Of a stretch of 64,000 nt of DNA, positions 18,583-28,236 are shown one piece after another (position 1 is the stretch's first letter; every line of letters begins with the position of its first letter). The notes under the pieces are model-generated. The model ran no database searches and was not told where the DNA came from. It saw nothing but the letters and a program-made list of their open reading frames with translations. The stretch covers positions 1 to 64,000 of the forward strand of contig JAVBMW010000028.1 of assembly GCA_031551965.1 (NCBI GenBank). Direction: 5' to 3'. A program made the translations under genes and the position numbers. The stretch comes from CALVGQ01 sp031551965 (GTDB lineage Bacteria; Bacillota_I; Bacilli_A; Erysipelotrichales; Erysipelotrichaceae).

Positions 18583-18618
18583 TAAAAACAGACCTTGATA
18601 TTGATAATCAAGGTCTGT
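18583..18618 (-). terminator. Terminator between araA and GH2
   Basis: ACAGACCTTGAT (18588-18599) pairs perfectly with ATCAAGGTCTGT (18607-18618). On the minus strand the hairpin is followed by TTTTTAGA, so it ends the leftward GH2 gene. A second weaker hairpin near 18547-18577, with a plus-strand T-run, may end the ara operon. Confidence 0.8.
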
Positions 18619-18630
18619 TGAAGGGTTATA

Positions 18631-20988
18631 CTATTTTTTGAGTATTGTAATCATATCTGATTGAATGTTTTCAGCTGATGCAGTTATTGTGATTTTATCA
18701 ATGTTATCCTGTGGCATAATGATTGCTTGCACTAGTCCATTATAAGTTGAATGCACATTATCTAAATAACTATCTTCTGTGACAGGTTCTGCACTACCAT
18801 ATCCTAAAAGTGTTCCTCCAATCACATCGAGTGTTACTTTCTTTTCTTGACTATAGACTCGGATATCGTTGCTGTCAGTTAATGTTATATTCACATAGAC
18901 TAAATGATTATCACAGAAGGTTTGATGTTCTGGGGTGATCTTGATTTTTGAAACAGATTTTGAGGATACTAAGATATCTTCGCCAACTTGTTGATTTGAT
19001 GAATTATAGGCAATAGCTTTTAAAGTTCCTTGTTTATATTCAATGTTTTTGAATAGTGCTACACAAGCTTTTACTGCCTTGGTACTAATACATTGATTAT
19101 TTAGGAATAATTTGACTTTAGATGCAGAAGTATAGACTTTAATTGTAGTTTTTTTACCTTCGTAACCAGGCCACGCCCAACTGTGTCTTGCATCTGTATT
19201 TCGCCACATCCCGTAACTTACTTTTTCTTCAGCGTGTGTTAATGGTTCCACCGCAATCGTTGGTTTTTGATCAAGTCCCCATACACTTTGTGCCCAATAG
19301 ACTTCAGGTCTAAATTCTCCAGTGATTTCAATGATACCTGCACCGCTTAATAGAGCAGGATAGTCTTTTAGCATAGCTTGTCCTTCGCCATAATGAGCGG
19401 TAGATAAACCGGATTCACCTAAATAATCCCAGGCAGTCCACATAAAGTCACCAATTAAGTTCGGATATTTTTTAACTGCTTGCCAATTTTTATATAGGTA
19501 AGGTGGAAGTGTTTCAGAACCTACAGTAATACGATTCGGATATCTTTTAGGATCTAAACTATATCTTCCTGAACCATAATTGTAACCTGCAATATCAAGA
19601 ACAGCGAATACATCTTTTGTCGCTAAATCGAATTTTTTGAGTCTACCGATGAAGTTGATGATACCGCCCATTTTATTCATAACTCCATTGACAAAAGTAC
19701 TGCCAGATTCTTGTTTTGTATCGACAACCATTCCTTCGTCCTGATATAAACCTTTTCCCATGGAAGTAAGTCCATTCAATAATAAGTTAATACCACAGGT
19801 TACTGGTCTTGAAGAATCTAGTTTGTGTAAAAGGTCAGTCATTTTTTGAGCATACTGGATTCCTTCAGGTGTTGCAGATTCAGATACTTCATTTCCAATT
19901 GAATACATAATCACACTTGGATGGTTGTAATCTTTTGAAACCATAGAAGTTAAATCTTTTTCGTACCATTCTTTGAAGTAAGTAGCATAGTCATATTTAT
20001 GTTTGTGCTGTGTCCACATATCAGTGAACTCATCCATCATGTAGACGCCATATTTATCACAGGCTTCAAGGATTGCTTTACTGCACATATTATGAGAAGA
20101 ACGTAGTGCATTGAACCCTGCTTCTTTAAGCAATCGCACTTTTCTATCCTCAGCATCGCTGTAGGCTGCAGCTCCAAGAATTCCATTATCGTGATGGATA
20201 CAACCACCTCGTAATAGTTCAACATTACCATTCACTTTTAAGCCAAATGTTGCGCTCCATTCAATTGTTCTAATTCCAAATGTTTCAACGACTTCATCGA
20301 CAACAGTATCATTCTTCAATAAACTCACATGAGCAGTATATAAATTTGGATGATCTGCATTCCAAAGCTGAACATTAGGAATAATTAATTCTGAATCGAA
20401 TCCTTCAGTTGTAGCAATGATTTTATTGTTGAAAAGGATATTTGTATGCACTGTACAGTCATTTGCGTTAGTTTCATCGATATGAAGTGCGATTTTTCCG
20501 GTTTTATAATCCAGAGTATCGATTTGTACACCATGAACGGGAATATAATTTGATTCAGATACATGCATCACAACATTACGATAAATTCCTGCTCCAGTAT
20601 ACCAACGAGAATTAGGGAATAAGCTGTTGTCTGCCACAACTTTGATTTCATTGTCTTGATTCACTATTAAATGTTCATGAATAGGGATGATAAAGTTAGA
20701 ATACCCATTAGGTTGAAAAGTTACTTGCTGTCGATTGATATAAACTTCTGCGATCATATATACACCATCAAATTCCAACATTATTACTTTATCTTTGTAT
20801 TCATTAGGACAAAAGAACTGCTTTTGGTAAATGTATTTACCACCTGGAAAGTAACCGCTATCCATGGATAAATCGGCAGATCTAGTTTCTGTAAGTTGAG
20901 CGTCATGAGGTAAATTGATGATTGTAGTATTTTGTTCGAAGCCTTCTTTGTAAAATTGCCATTGTTGGTTAAAATCAAATTGTTTCAT
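18631..20988 (-). CDS. Glycoside hydrolase family 2 (beta-galactosidase-like)
   Basis: 785-residue enzyme without a signal peptide, so probably cytoplasmic. It has GH2 order: sugar-binding jelly roll, immunoglobulin-like domain, TIM barrel, then C-terminal immunoglobulin-like domains. Acid/base E367 lies in YSIGNEVSES and the likely nucleophile E492 in VGSETLPP; the barrel also shows RGGCIHHDNG and WTAWDYLGE. Start chosen at the ATG at 20988 behind GGAGGTG rather than the upstream frame end at 21054. Divergent from an AraC regulator that probably controls it. Beta-galactosidase, beta-glucuronidase-like or arabinosidase activities are all possible. Confidence 0.87.
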   Translation of the reverse strand: MKQFDFNQQWQFYKEGFEQNTTIINLPHDAQLTETRSADLSMDSGYFPGGKYIYQKQFFCPNEYKDKVIMLEFDGVYMIAEVYINRQQVTFQPNGYSNFIIPIHEHLIVNQDNEIKVVADNSLFPNSRWYTGAGIYRNVVMHVSESNYIPVHGVQIDTLDYKTGKIALHIDETNANDCTVHTNILFNNKIIATTEGFDSELIIPNVQLWNADHPNLYTAHVSLLKNDTVVDEVVETFGIRTIEWSATFGLKVNGNVELLRGGCIHHDNGILGAAAYSDAEDRKVRLLKEAGFNALRSSHNMCSKAILEACDKYGVYMMDEFTDMWTQHKHKYDYATYFKEWYEKDLTSMVSKDYNHPSVIMYSIGNEVSESATPEGIQYAQKMTDLLHKLDSSRPVTCGINLLLNGLTSMGKGLYQDEGMVVDTKQESGSTFVNGVMNKMGGIINFIGRLKKFDLATKDVFAVLDIAGYNYGSGRYSLDPKRYPNRITVGSETLPPYLYKNWQAVKKYPNLIGDFMWTAWDYLGESGLSTAHYGEGQAMLKDYPALLSGAGIIEITGEFRPEVYWAQSVWGLDQKPTIAVEPLTHAEEKVSYGMWRNTDARHSWAWPGYEGKKTTIKVYTSASKVKLFLNNQCISTKAVKACVALFKNIEYKQGTLKAIAYNSSNQQVGEDILVSSKSVSKIKITPEHQTFCDNHLVYVNITLTDSNDIRVYSQEKKVTLDVIGGTLLGYGSAEPVTEDSYLDNVHSTYNGLVQAIIMPQDNIDKITITASAENIQSDMITILKK

Positions 20989-21084
20989 TAGAACACCTCC
21001 TGTTTTAATGTGTTTTGTTACACCTATTATCTTTAATAGTAAAATTTCATACAATTACTGTAACAGTGTACTCATTAAAATAAT

Positions 21085-21113
21085 TTACCAAATCCGATTT
21101 TTATGATAAATTT
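21085..21113 (+). promoter_or_regulatory. Promoter-like element upstream of AraC, repeated at 35749
   Basis: TTACCAAATCC, four variable bases, then TTTATGATAAATTT. TATGAT is a plausible -10 element about 20 bases before the start codon at 21132. The same 29-base arrangement with four differences occurs at 35749-35777 before a DMT transporter gene. Confidence 0.45.
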
Positions 21114-21131
21114 CTAGTAGAGGATTAAGTT

Positions 21132-22157
21132 ATGAGAATACTTGAACAACTACAAAATTATGTTGATTTAAACTCTATCACAAAAGGTGAACCTTTTGAT
21201 TATGAATCCTACATTGAAATGGGATCTAAAGAAGCACCTAATCTATTTTTTGAAAAAAGAGGAATTGATGACCGTATTTCACTTGTCACTTGGAATACAA
21301 CTGAAAAAGGATTACAAAAACTAATTTATACTAGTTTATCTGGAGTAATGTCACATGCTGCAGAGATCAGTTTTAGACCAGGAACTTATACTGGAATGCA
21401 TACTCATGACTATGTGGAGTTTGTCTATGTAGTTCAAGGAAGACTTGTTCAAATATTAAAAGGAAAGACAATTACCTTTACTCAAGGGGAAATTTGTATT
21501 GTTGATAAAGATACCCTTCATTCAGATATATTACTTTGGGAAGATTCTACAATTCTGTGTTTGGGAATAGACAATGCAATGTTGGAAAATAGTTCAAAAC
21601 TGAATGAAGTTTCAAAAGAAATCATTAAACTAATATTACGTAAAAAATCAGAGTATTCTTTTGTGCATTTTGTACCAAAGGAAAATGGGGTAGAAACAGC
21701 CCATACTTTTGAAGTGCTATTTGAAGAATTACTTCATGATCGTCCTAATAAATCTCGTATAATTAGAGAATATATTGAACGTTTAATTCAACAAATGTCT
21801 TTAGAATACCGCATCGTGCTTAACCGAAAAGAAAGACATGAGTTAAGCAATGCTTTAATTCATGATATGTTAAACTACATTGAACAAAATTATGCAGATA
21901 TCACAGTTCAAAAATTATCTGAAATGCTTAAATATAATGCTGATTATTTGAGTAAACTATGCATAAAAAAAACAGGACTTTCGATATCACAAATAATCCA
22001 AAAAATAAGGATGGAAAAGGCATTGGAGCTTTTAGAAAGTACACAATTGTCAGTTGATGAAATATCTAGACTTGTTGGATACAACAATATTGGATTTTTT
22101 TATAAGAAATTCAAAGAATTTTATCATACAACTCCAAATAAAATTAGGTCAGAGTAA
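21132..22157 (+). CDS. AraC-family regulator next to GH2
   Basis: 341 residues. A cupin sensor near 75-150 (GTYTGMHTHDYVEFVYVVQGR and LHSDILLW) is followed by a helical linker and a C-terminal AraC domain (about 245-340; ITVQKLSEMLKYNADYLSKLC and LSVDEISRLVGYNNIGFFYKKF). It is divergent from the GH2 gene, its likely target. The inducer is probably a sugar released by or related to the GH2 substrate (inference). Confidence 0.86.
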   Translation: MRILEQLQNYVDLNSITKGEPFDYESYIEMGSKEAPNLFFEKRGIDDRISLVTWNTTEKGLQKLIYTSLSGVMSHAAEISFRPGTYTGMHTHDYVEFVYVVQGRLVQILKGKTITFTQGEICIVDKDTLHSDILLWEDSTILCLGIDNAMLENSSKLNEVSKEIIKLILRKKSEYSFVHFVPKENGVETAHTFEVLFEELLHDRPNKSRIIREYIERLIQQMSLEYRIVLNRKERHELSNALIHDMLNYIEQNYADITVQKLSEMLKYNADYLSKLCIKKTGLSISQIIQKIRMEKALELLESTQLSVDEISRLVGYNNIGFFYKKFKEFYHTTPNKIRSE

Positions 22158-22383
22158 AATTTTCGTTTTTTGTTAATGCATTTTACTGAAATCGTAAGTA
22201 ATGAGGTAATTGAAATAATTTCCCAAGAAAAAGATATAAAATGTTTTTAGTTATTAATGACAAAGCTGATGTTGAGTCAGCGATAACAAGCTTAGTAAGA
22301 ATTATAGCTAAAGTTTACTGTATTTTAAAAGAGATAAAATTAGGCCGAAATAGCTTAATCGCATACAGCTGTATAGCAATTAC
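22158..22383. other. Intergenic stretch with decayed short frames
   Basis: Between the AraC gene and the convergent MATE gene. A short frame from ATG 22241 runs to 22387 (48 codons, ending in ...RNSLIAYSCIAIT) without a ribosome binding site, and an overlapping 24-codon frame precedes it. Together they look like a decayed gene rather than a real one. No hairpin terminator is obvious. Confidence 0.3.
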
Positions 22384-23694
22384 TTAATCATTAATTCTAT
22401 GGTTAGTAAATAGATAAAAAGTAAAGCAGAATGTAACAATTTCACTTAATGAATGGCAAAACCAAATTGCTTCATTGCTAAATACTATTGGCAAAATTAT
22501 GATTAATGTGGGAGTTATAATTACACTTCGTAGTAAAGATATAATTAGCGCTTGATTAATTTTTTTTGTGGATTGCCAGTAGATAATCATTAATATATTT
22601 AATCCCGCTAGAAAGAATCCAAAAAAGTAAATAATGCATCTATCGTGAGTAAACTGAACTAACATGGGATCATTAGGGGCAAAAAGTAGTATAAAGCTAT
22701 GTGAGAAAAGTAAAATTGCTAGATAACATAATATTCCAATAGTCAAAAATATTTTAATAGCTAGTAATAGTAATTCTTTGCTTCTTGCAAAATCACTTGT
22801 ACCGTTAAAATAGCTAAAGATTGGTTGTAATCCTTCGGCTAAGCCCAAGAAAACTGTAAGTATAATTAACATAAGATATCCTATGATTAAATACGCTGCT
22901 AGACCTATTTCACCAAAATTGTTTTTTATAATAGCAAAATTGTACAAAAAGGTAATGATACCAATAGTAAATTCCATTATAAAAGATGGAAAACCAAGAA
23001 TAATAATTTGCTTTGCATCATTAAGGTGGAAATTAAACTTTTCGAAATAGAGATTTCCTTGTTTAAACAAGAAATGGGGTGCTAATATGAGGACACTAAA
23101 AATGGGGCCAAGTGTAGTAGCAAGTGCAGCACCTGCTATTCCCATATTCAAAGGATACATAAATACATAGTCTAGAACAATATTAGAAATAGCTCCAAAG
23201 GTAAGAGCGCACATAGCAAGTTTGGGTTTGCCATCATTTCTTACAAGTGCTCCCAAAAGGAAGCTAAATAGAAGAAACGGAGAAAAGCAAATTATATATT
23301 TAAGATATATGAGTGCTTCTGCTTGTATCAGTTCTGTTGCACCTAATAAATTTGCTAATGGGTAAATAAAAACATTCCCCAATATTACAATTAAGGCACC
23401 AATAAAAAATAAAATAAGGGTTGATTGTCCTAAGGTTTGCCTTGCTGCTTTAGTTTCTTTGCGTCCTAGTTTTTCTGAAATAATGATCCCTGCACCTGAG
23501 GCGACAGCCATAGAAAGTGCAACTAAAATTTCTATAAATGGTACTGCAACAGCAGCGGCAGCCATCGAGTTACGACCAAGGCAATTACCTATAAAAACTC
23601 CATCAACAATGACATAAACTGAATTAAATAATAATCCTATCATTTGTGGAACAGCAAATTTTCTAAATAGCTTTAGTGATTTTCCTTCATACAT
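22384..23694 (-). CDS. MATE-family efflux transporter
   Basis: 436-residue membrane protein with about 12 hydrophobic segments in two similar halves, typical of Na+ or H+-driven multidrug exporters (MepA/NorM-like). Early sequence FAVPQMIGLLFNSVYVIVDGVFIGNCLG is characteristic. Behind AGGAGG. It follows the Nim-like gene on the same strand, with a terminator hairpin between them, so it may be partly read through or separately started. Substrate unknown. Confidence 0.9.
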   Translation of the reverse strand: MYEGKSLKLFRKFAVPQMIGLLFNSVYVIVDGVFIGNCLGRNSMAAAAVAVPFIEILVALSMAVASGAGIIISEKLGRKETKAARQTLGQSTLILFFIGALIVILGNVFIYPLANLLGATELIQAEALIYLKYIICFSPFLLFSFLLGALVRNDGKPKLAMCALTFGAISNIVLDYVFMYPLNMGIAGAALATTLGPIFSVLILAPHFLFKQGNLYFEKFNFHLNDAKQIIILGFPSFIMEFTIGIITFLYNFAIIKNNFGEIGLAAYLIIGYLMLIILTVFLGLAEGLQPIFSYFNGTSDFARSKELLLLAIKIFLTIGILCYLAILLFSHSFILLFAPNDPMLVQFTHDRCIIYFFGFFLAGLNILMIIYWQSTKKINQALIISLLRSVIITPTLIIILPIVFSNEAIWFCHSLSEIVTFCFTFYLFTNHRIND

Positions 23695-23710
23695 GAGTTT
23701 TTCCTCCTAA

Positions 23711-23750
23711 AATAAAAAGTAGGCCCTTATTTGTGTAACACAGGCCTACT
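23711..23750 (-). terminator. Terminator between Nim-like and MATE genes
   Basis: On the minus strand AGTAGGCC (from 23750) pairs with GGCCTACT (to 23718), followed by TTTTTATTTT. A smaller AACCC/GGGTT hairpin lies just upstream near 23760-23775. Confidence 0.7.
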
Positions 23751-23773
23751 ACACAATGTAAAACCCCGGCGGG

Positions 23774-24259
23774 TTATTTATTTCTGACTAATTCTATTGC
23801 CTCTTTACCGCTAAGATAATCGATTGATAGCTCAATAATACAAACAACTTTAAATAATTTATCGATTTCTTCTAATCGACCACGTTTGTGATTCGGTGAG
23901 TATTTTTCTGCCAAAATTTCAAATGCATTTCTTTTTTCAGTATCATCAGTTATTATTGTTGCTTTTCCAAATGCAATTATGCTTCGAAAATAAGTTGTAT
24001 ACTCTTCTTCAATTATTTCATCTTTATCGATTACACAAAAAGAAACTTTCTCATTTCTTTCGATTGAATCTAACTTATGACCTGCTTTTGCACAGTGAAA
24101 AAATATTTTGCCATTATGATAAACATAGCTAAGTGGAACTGCATATGGATAATCGGAGTCTCCGGATACTGCTAAAACACCTGAAGTGCCACGATTTAAA
24201 ACAGCAATACTCTCATCTTGAGACAATAGTTGGTTTATACGACGCATTTCTCTAAACAT
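23774..24259 (-). CDS. Nim-like pyridoxamine 5-phosphate oxidase-fold protein
   Basis: 161 residues of the split-barrel flavin-binding fold, in the branch that includes the 5-nitroimidazole reductases (NimA). Characteristic pieces are an N-terminal MRR, GTSGVLAVSGDSDYPYAVPLSYVY, the I(F)FHCAKAGHKLD stretch and VCFCVI-like SFCVID. It may reduce nitro compounds or act as a general flavoprotein; the substrate cannot be told. ATG behind AAAGGAG. Its leader carries a terminator-like hairpin (24284-24335), suggesting attenuation. Confidence 0.82.
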   Translation of the reverse strand: MFREMRRINQLLSQDESIAVLNRGTSGVLAVSGDSDYPYAVPLSYVYHNGKIFFHCAKAGHKLDSIERNEKVSFCVIDKDEIIEEEYTTYFRSIIAFGKATIITDDTEKRNAFEILAEKYSPNHKRGRLEEIDKLFKVVCIIELSIDYLSGKEAIELVRNK

Positions 24260-24279
24260 AATAAATTTCTCCTTTACAA

Positions 24280-24335
24280 ATAAAAACGCCCATAATTCAT
24301 TCCTTCTAGGCCTAACGGAATGAAATAAGGCGTTT
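24280..24335 (-). promoter_or_regulatory. Attenuator-like hairpin in the Nim leader
   Basis: Reading leftward, AAACGCC pairs with GGCGTTT (24329-24335 with 24284-24290) and an inner TTCATTCC pairs with GGAATGAA (24317-24324 with 24296-24303). Then comes TTTTTATTT directly before the ribosome binding site of the 24259 start. An intrinsic terminator inside a 5-prime leader implies control by transcription attenuation. No known riboswitch class was recognised. Confidence 0.6.
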
Positions 24336-24360
24336 ACTCGGCAGTAATACTAATGCGCTT

Positions 24361-24388
24361 AGTATAGCACAACAATTTTAAAAAGCAA
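24361..24388 (-). promoter_or_regulatory. Promoter of the Nim-MATE unit
   Basis: On the minus strand TTGCTT (24388-24383) and TATACT (24366-24361) with 16-base spacing; TG precedes the -10 box, making an extended -10. Transcription would begin near 24353, leaving a leader of about 95 bases that contains the attenuator hairpin. Confidence 0.65.
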
Positions 24389-24562
24389 ATTTTTTTAACA
24401 AACCCGAAAATTTTAGTTTTATTAATCACCAAAGTAATCTTCTATGTGTTTTTACTTATAGTGCTTTCATTTGAAATTTGATCATACAAAGAAAACATAT
24501 CGAATGAATCTATTACATTTGAACTAATAATTCTTATGCTATTTGTAATAAATGTAATGTAA

Positions 24563-26452
24563 TTAAGAGAATTTTATGGTTTTTACAATTTCATTAAAAC
24601 TTTTTTTATGAATTACATTTGCTATTTTTTCATCATCAGTAAGGAATTGAGTTAGCCAATTATAGAAAGGCTTTAAACGAATTCCATCAGCAGAAGAGGG
24701 GGATATCAAAAAAATCATTTGAACATTTTTGCTAGACCATAGAATTGGTTTTTCAAGAATACCAATAGCGACGAAAGTTCTATTTGTCTGTTCCTCGTTA
24801 GGGTGAGGGATTGCAATATAATCTTTAATATCTGTGGGTGAAAAAGATTCTCTTGCCATTACAGAAGAATAAAAGTTATCAGATAATAAAATGTGTTTAG
24901 ATACAAGTTGAATTAATTGTTTAAGAGCATCTTCACGATTATTGGCGATGATATCTGTAAAGAATAAATCTGGGGAGATGATATTAAGAATGCTTTGGTT
25001 TTGTTTTGAATCAAAAATATTTTTGATAGATTGATAATCTTTATCAGTGAGAATGGTATTGATTCTATAAACTGGAATATTAATTTCATCCATTTCCAAA
25101 GGGACAGTAGTCAAAATAAAATCATATGATTCAAGCTCGATAGATTTACTTGATAGTTTGTAGGCTTCAGATACAAAAATGGTATTGATATGGTCTGAAA
25201 AAGCATTCCGAACTTGCATAGCAAGTAATTCAGAAGAGGTTTTTCCTGTTGAACAGACGATGATTATATTTGATTTTGGTTGGTTTATTTTTTGCCTCTC
25301 AAGAGCCAAAATAAAGTGTAATGCAAAATAACCTATTTCATCATCTGGAATTTTACATGAATAATTATCCTTAATTGCTTGTAATCCAATAACAGCTAAT
25401 TCGTGAGAAAAAGGATATTGTTCTTTTATCGTACTTAAAATTGGATTTTTTATAAACATTCCATATTCAGCACGTTGGCGAAACGGAAGTAAATGCAATA
25501 AAAGATTTGCCTTTAATTCACTATCACGAAATAAATCAATTCCTTTAACTTTAAAAATTCTTCGTAAAATATTATTTATTTGGCGATTTAAAATTTGTTC
25601 TTCATGGTCATCTAAGTTTATGGACAACTGTAAAGAATCTCTATTGAGTTCCTGTTTTCCCAAGATATGCATATTAAGGTAAGCTAGTTCGGAGTTGGGT
25701 AATTTAATTCCAAAATATTGTTGAAGTAATTCGTTTAGTTCATCATTGATACTGATTAGCATTGATTTAGAATTATCATACTTAAAATCTATGGAATAAT
25801 TATTGGTTACGCGCTGGATTGCAATAAATAAATGTATAGCTAAAGTATTCAGAAGTATATCCGAAATATTGATTTTCTTGTTAATAAATAGAGGGATTAG
25901 TATTTTTTCTTTTATTGTAAATAAATTATCATTATCTTTAAAATCAATAGGTTCAATCAATGAAACATAAAATTTTCGAATGTCATTTTCATCGCCGATG
26001 AGCTTTATGCCATGATTTTTAGTAGAGACAATATCTAAGTTCATTGCTCTTAATGATAATTTCAATTTTCTTAAATCACTATTGAATGTCGATAAAGATA
26101 TAAAAAGTTGATCAGCTATTTTGTGATTGTAAATCGATTTGTTAAATAGAAGGCTTTTTGCAATAAATCTTATACGTTCTTCTTGAGTTTGAGGAAGACG
26201 ATTCATGCTTTCAAAAGATGAAATTAAAGCATTAGTTTTATCGATATCATTGATTTCTAAACGCATTCCTTTGTTTGGCGAAAATAATATATGAGCATAA
26301 TTAAAAGCCATTAATGAATCATTAATAAGATGGACATGATTTAAAATTGTTTTTGAACTCATTTTGAAATAGTCTGAAAGTTGCTTGCTCGTAACAAAAC
26401 CCGGGTGTTCTAATAAATAATTTAAAATATCTATTTGAATGGAGTTTAACAT
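24563..26452 (-). CDS. LicR-type PTS-controlled transcriptional activator
   Basis: 629 residues in the order helix-turn-helix domains (1-160), PRD1 and PRD2 (about 180-395), EIIB-like domain with C400 (VCSTGKTSSE) and EIIA-like domain with H550 (IPHPNE). Such proteins are DNA-binding activators whose activity is set by PTS phosphorylation. Start at ATG 26452 behind AGGTG. Divergent from the EIIB-EIIC-EIIA-GH1 operon at 26612, which it probably activates; an inverted repeat at 26531-26547 in the gap is a candidate site. Confidence 0.88.
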   Translation of the reverse strand: MLNSIQIDILNYLLEHPGFVTSKQLSDYFKMSSKTILNHVHLINDSLMAFNYAHILFSPNKGMRLEINDIDKTNALISSFESMNRLPQTQEERIRFIAKSLLFNKSIYNHKIADQLFISLSTFNSDLRKLKLSLRAMNLDIVSTKNHGIKLIGDENDIRKFYVSLIEPIDFKDNDNLFTIKEKILIPLFINKKINISDILLNTLAIHLFIAIQRVTNNYSIDFKYDNSKSMLISINDELNELLQQYFGIKLPNSELAYLNMHILGKQELNRDSLQLSINLDDHEEQILNRQINNILRRIFKVKGIDLFRDSELKANLLLHLLPFRQRAEYGMFIKNPILSTIKEQYPFSHELAVIGLQAIKDNYSCKIPDDEIGYFALHFILALERQKINQPKSNIIIVCSTGKTSSELLAMQVRNAFSDHINTIFVSEAYKLSSKSIELESYDFILTTVPLEMDEINIPVYRINTILTDKDYQSIKNIFDSKQNQSILNIISPDLFFTDIIANNREDALKQLIQLVSKHILLSDNFYSSVMARESFSPTDIKDYIAIPHPNEEQTNRTFVAIGILEKPILWSSKNVQMIFLISPSSADGIRLKPFYNWLTQFLTDDEKIANVIHKKSFNEIVKTIKFS

Positions 26453-26530
26453 TAAAATCACCTCTATGCATAATGGGGGTACTAATTACTTAGATTATAC
26501 CTTATTATTAATGTTGAAGATATTAATTAG

Positions 26531-26547
26531 TTCCACATTATGTAGAA
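26531..26547. promoter_or_regulatory. Candidate operator for the LicR-type regulator
   Basis: TTCCACAT, T, ATGTAGAA is a 17-base inverted repeat with 7 of 8 arm positions matching. It lies in the 159-base gap between the divergent regulator and the PTS operon, upstream of a possible TATGAT -10 box at 26575-26580. Confidence 0.45.
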
Positions 26548-26611
26548 TTAATCTGTGATTTTTACGTTATTACTTATGATACAACTGTATTAACAGAAAG
26601 GAGGAGTAAAA

Positions 26612-26929
26612 ATGAATATCTTGCTGATATGTGCTGGGGGAGCTTCAACTAGTATATTAGTTGCAAGTATGCAAGAGGCGTTACCGAAAGAGTATTCTAG
26701 CTGGATAATTGAAGCTACATCTTTTTCGGAGTCACATGAAATTATTGGAAAATATGACTATGTGCTTATCGCTCCACAAATTCGTTTCCAAAAGAAGATG
26801 CTTGAAGAAAGTTGTAAACTTTACGGCAGTACTCTTATAGAGATGCCAGTCCAGGATTATGGAAAATGCAACGGGAAAGGAATTTTACAAACAGTCATTA
26901 ATGACTATAAAAATAAGGAGGAAAAATGA
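26612..26929 (+). CDS. PTS lactose/cellobiose-type EIIB
   Basis: 105-residue cytoplasmic phosphocarrier. C7 in ILLICAGGASTS is the phosphorylated cysteine; the rest has the small EIIB fold (DYVLIAPQIRFQ). AAGGAGG precedes the ATG. The stop overlaps the start of the EIIC gene (26926), so translation is coupled. With the next two genes it forms a complete cellobiose/diacetylchitobiose-type PTS. Confidence 0.92.
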   Translation: MNILLICAGGASTSILVASMQEALPKEYSSWIIEATSFSESHEIIGKYDYVLIAPQIRFQKKMLEESCKLYGSTLIEMPVQDYGKCNGKGILQTVINDYKNKEEK

Positions 26930-28236
26930 ATAAATTTTTTGAAAAATTAGAAGAAAAATTAATGCCGATGGCAAGCTTCTTTCAGAGCCAAAGACATTTA
27001 CTTTCTATCCGTGATGGACTTGTTACAGCAGTTCCATTAACTATTATTGGTAGTATGTTTTTATTGGTTGCAAGTCCACCAGTTTCTGCTAGCAATTTAC
27101 ATCCAACAGGAATTGGACTATTTGATGGCTTTTTAGAAGCTTGGTTCAATTTTGCACAAGCCAATGCGAATTTACTAAAAGCACCATTCAGGGCAACAAT
27201 GGGAATTATGACTTTAATGATAATATTTGTTATTGCCTATTCATTAGCTCGTAGTTACAAGAAAAATGCTTTAAATTATGCAGTTTATACAACATCTATC
27301 TTTGTTTTAGTTGTTGCTCCTGTAACAGAAGGCAAAATTGCTACAACTTATTTAGATAGTAAAGGTATTATTATGGCGATTTTGATTGGTATTATTTCGG
27401 TTGAAATTATGAGATTTGCAGAAGATCGAGGTTGGACTATCAAAATGCCTAAAGGTGTTCCACCAGTAGTAGAAAAATCATTTGCAGCGCTTATTCCATT
27501 CGCTGTATCATTAATTGTTATTTACTCATTTGCTACAATTGTTCAAATTACAACAGGATTATTATTGCCAGATGCTATTTTCTTTATTTTTACTAAAGTG
27601 TCTGCAACAATTGAAAACGTATTTATTATCGCTCCATTAACAATGTTTGAAAACTTATTGTTTGGATTTGGTGTTCATCCAACAGCCGTAGTTGGTCCGA
27701 TTTTGGATCCGCTTCAAGCAATCAACCAAGGAAACAATGCAGCAGCATTTGAGCTTACTCAAAGTTTCCAAGGATTACCACACATTTATACTCAATCATT
27801 CTGGGCATTCTATGTTGCACTGGGTGGTGGTGGAGCTACATTGGCACTATCACTATTATTGCTAAGAAGCAAGAAAAAGGCAATGCGTGAAATTGGTAAA
27901 GTTGCTCTTATTCCATCAATTTTCAATATCAATGAACCACTTATTTTTGGATTGCCAATTTTCCTGAATCCTATTTTGATCATACCTTTTATGATTGCAC
28001 CAGTAGTAAATTTATTCTTAGGTTGGTTTGCAACTTCAATTGGGTTTGTTAATCCTGCAGTTTTTGCAGCACCATGGACAGTTCCAGCACCATTGGGAGC
28101 ATTGATCAGTTGTTTAGATTTTAAAGCGTTCTTACTTGTAATAGTAATGATTGCTTTAGATGCATTTATATATGCACCATTCTTAAAAATGCATGAAAAC
28201 ACAATTGTTGAAGATGAAGAAAGTGTTACAGAATGA
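26926..28236 (+). CDS. PTS cellobiose-type EIIC permease
   Basis: 436-residue membrane subunit with about ten hydrophobic segments and the EIIC signature FNINEPLIFGLPIFLNP (about 328-344). It imports the sugar that EIIB phosphorylates. It overlaps EIIB by four bases at its start and EIIA by four at its end. Beta-glucosides are the usual substrates of this family, but the paired hydrolase is unusual, so the sugar is uncertain. Confidence 0.93.
   Translation: MNKFFEKLEEKLMPMASFFQSQRHLLSIRDGLVTAVPLTIIGSMFLLVASPPVSASNLHPTGIGLFDGFLEAWFNFAQANANLLKAPFRATMGIMTLMIIFVIAYSLARSYKKNALNYAVYTTSIFVLVVAPVTEGKIATTYLDSKGIIMAILIGIISVEIMRFAEDRGWTIKMPKGVPPVVEKSFAALIPFAVSLIVIYSFATIVQITTGLLLPDAIFFIFTKVSATIENVFIIAPLTMFENLLFGFGVHPTAVVGPILDPLQAINQGNNAAAFELTQSFQGLPHIYTQSFWAFYVALGGGGATLALSLLLLRSKKKAMREIGKVALIPSIFNINEPLIFGLPIFLNPILIIPFMIAPVVNLFLGWFATSIGFVNPAVFAAPWTVPAPLGALISCLDFKAFLLVIVMIALDAFIYAPFLKMHENTIVEDEESVTE

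Noticed and set aside
22241..22387. 48-codon rightward frame after the AraC gene
   Set aside because: No ribosome binding site, ends inside the convergent MATE gene, and no recognisable similarity.
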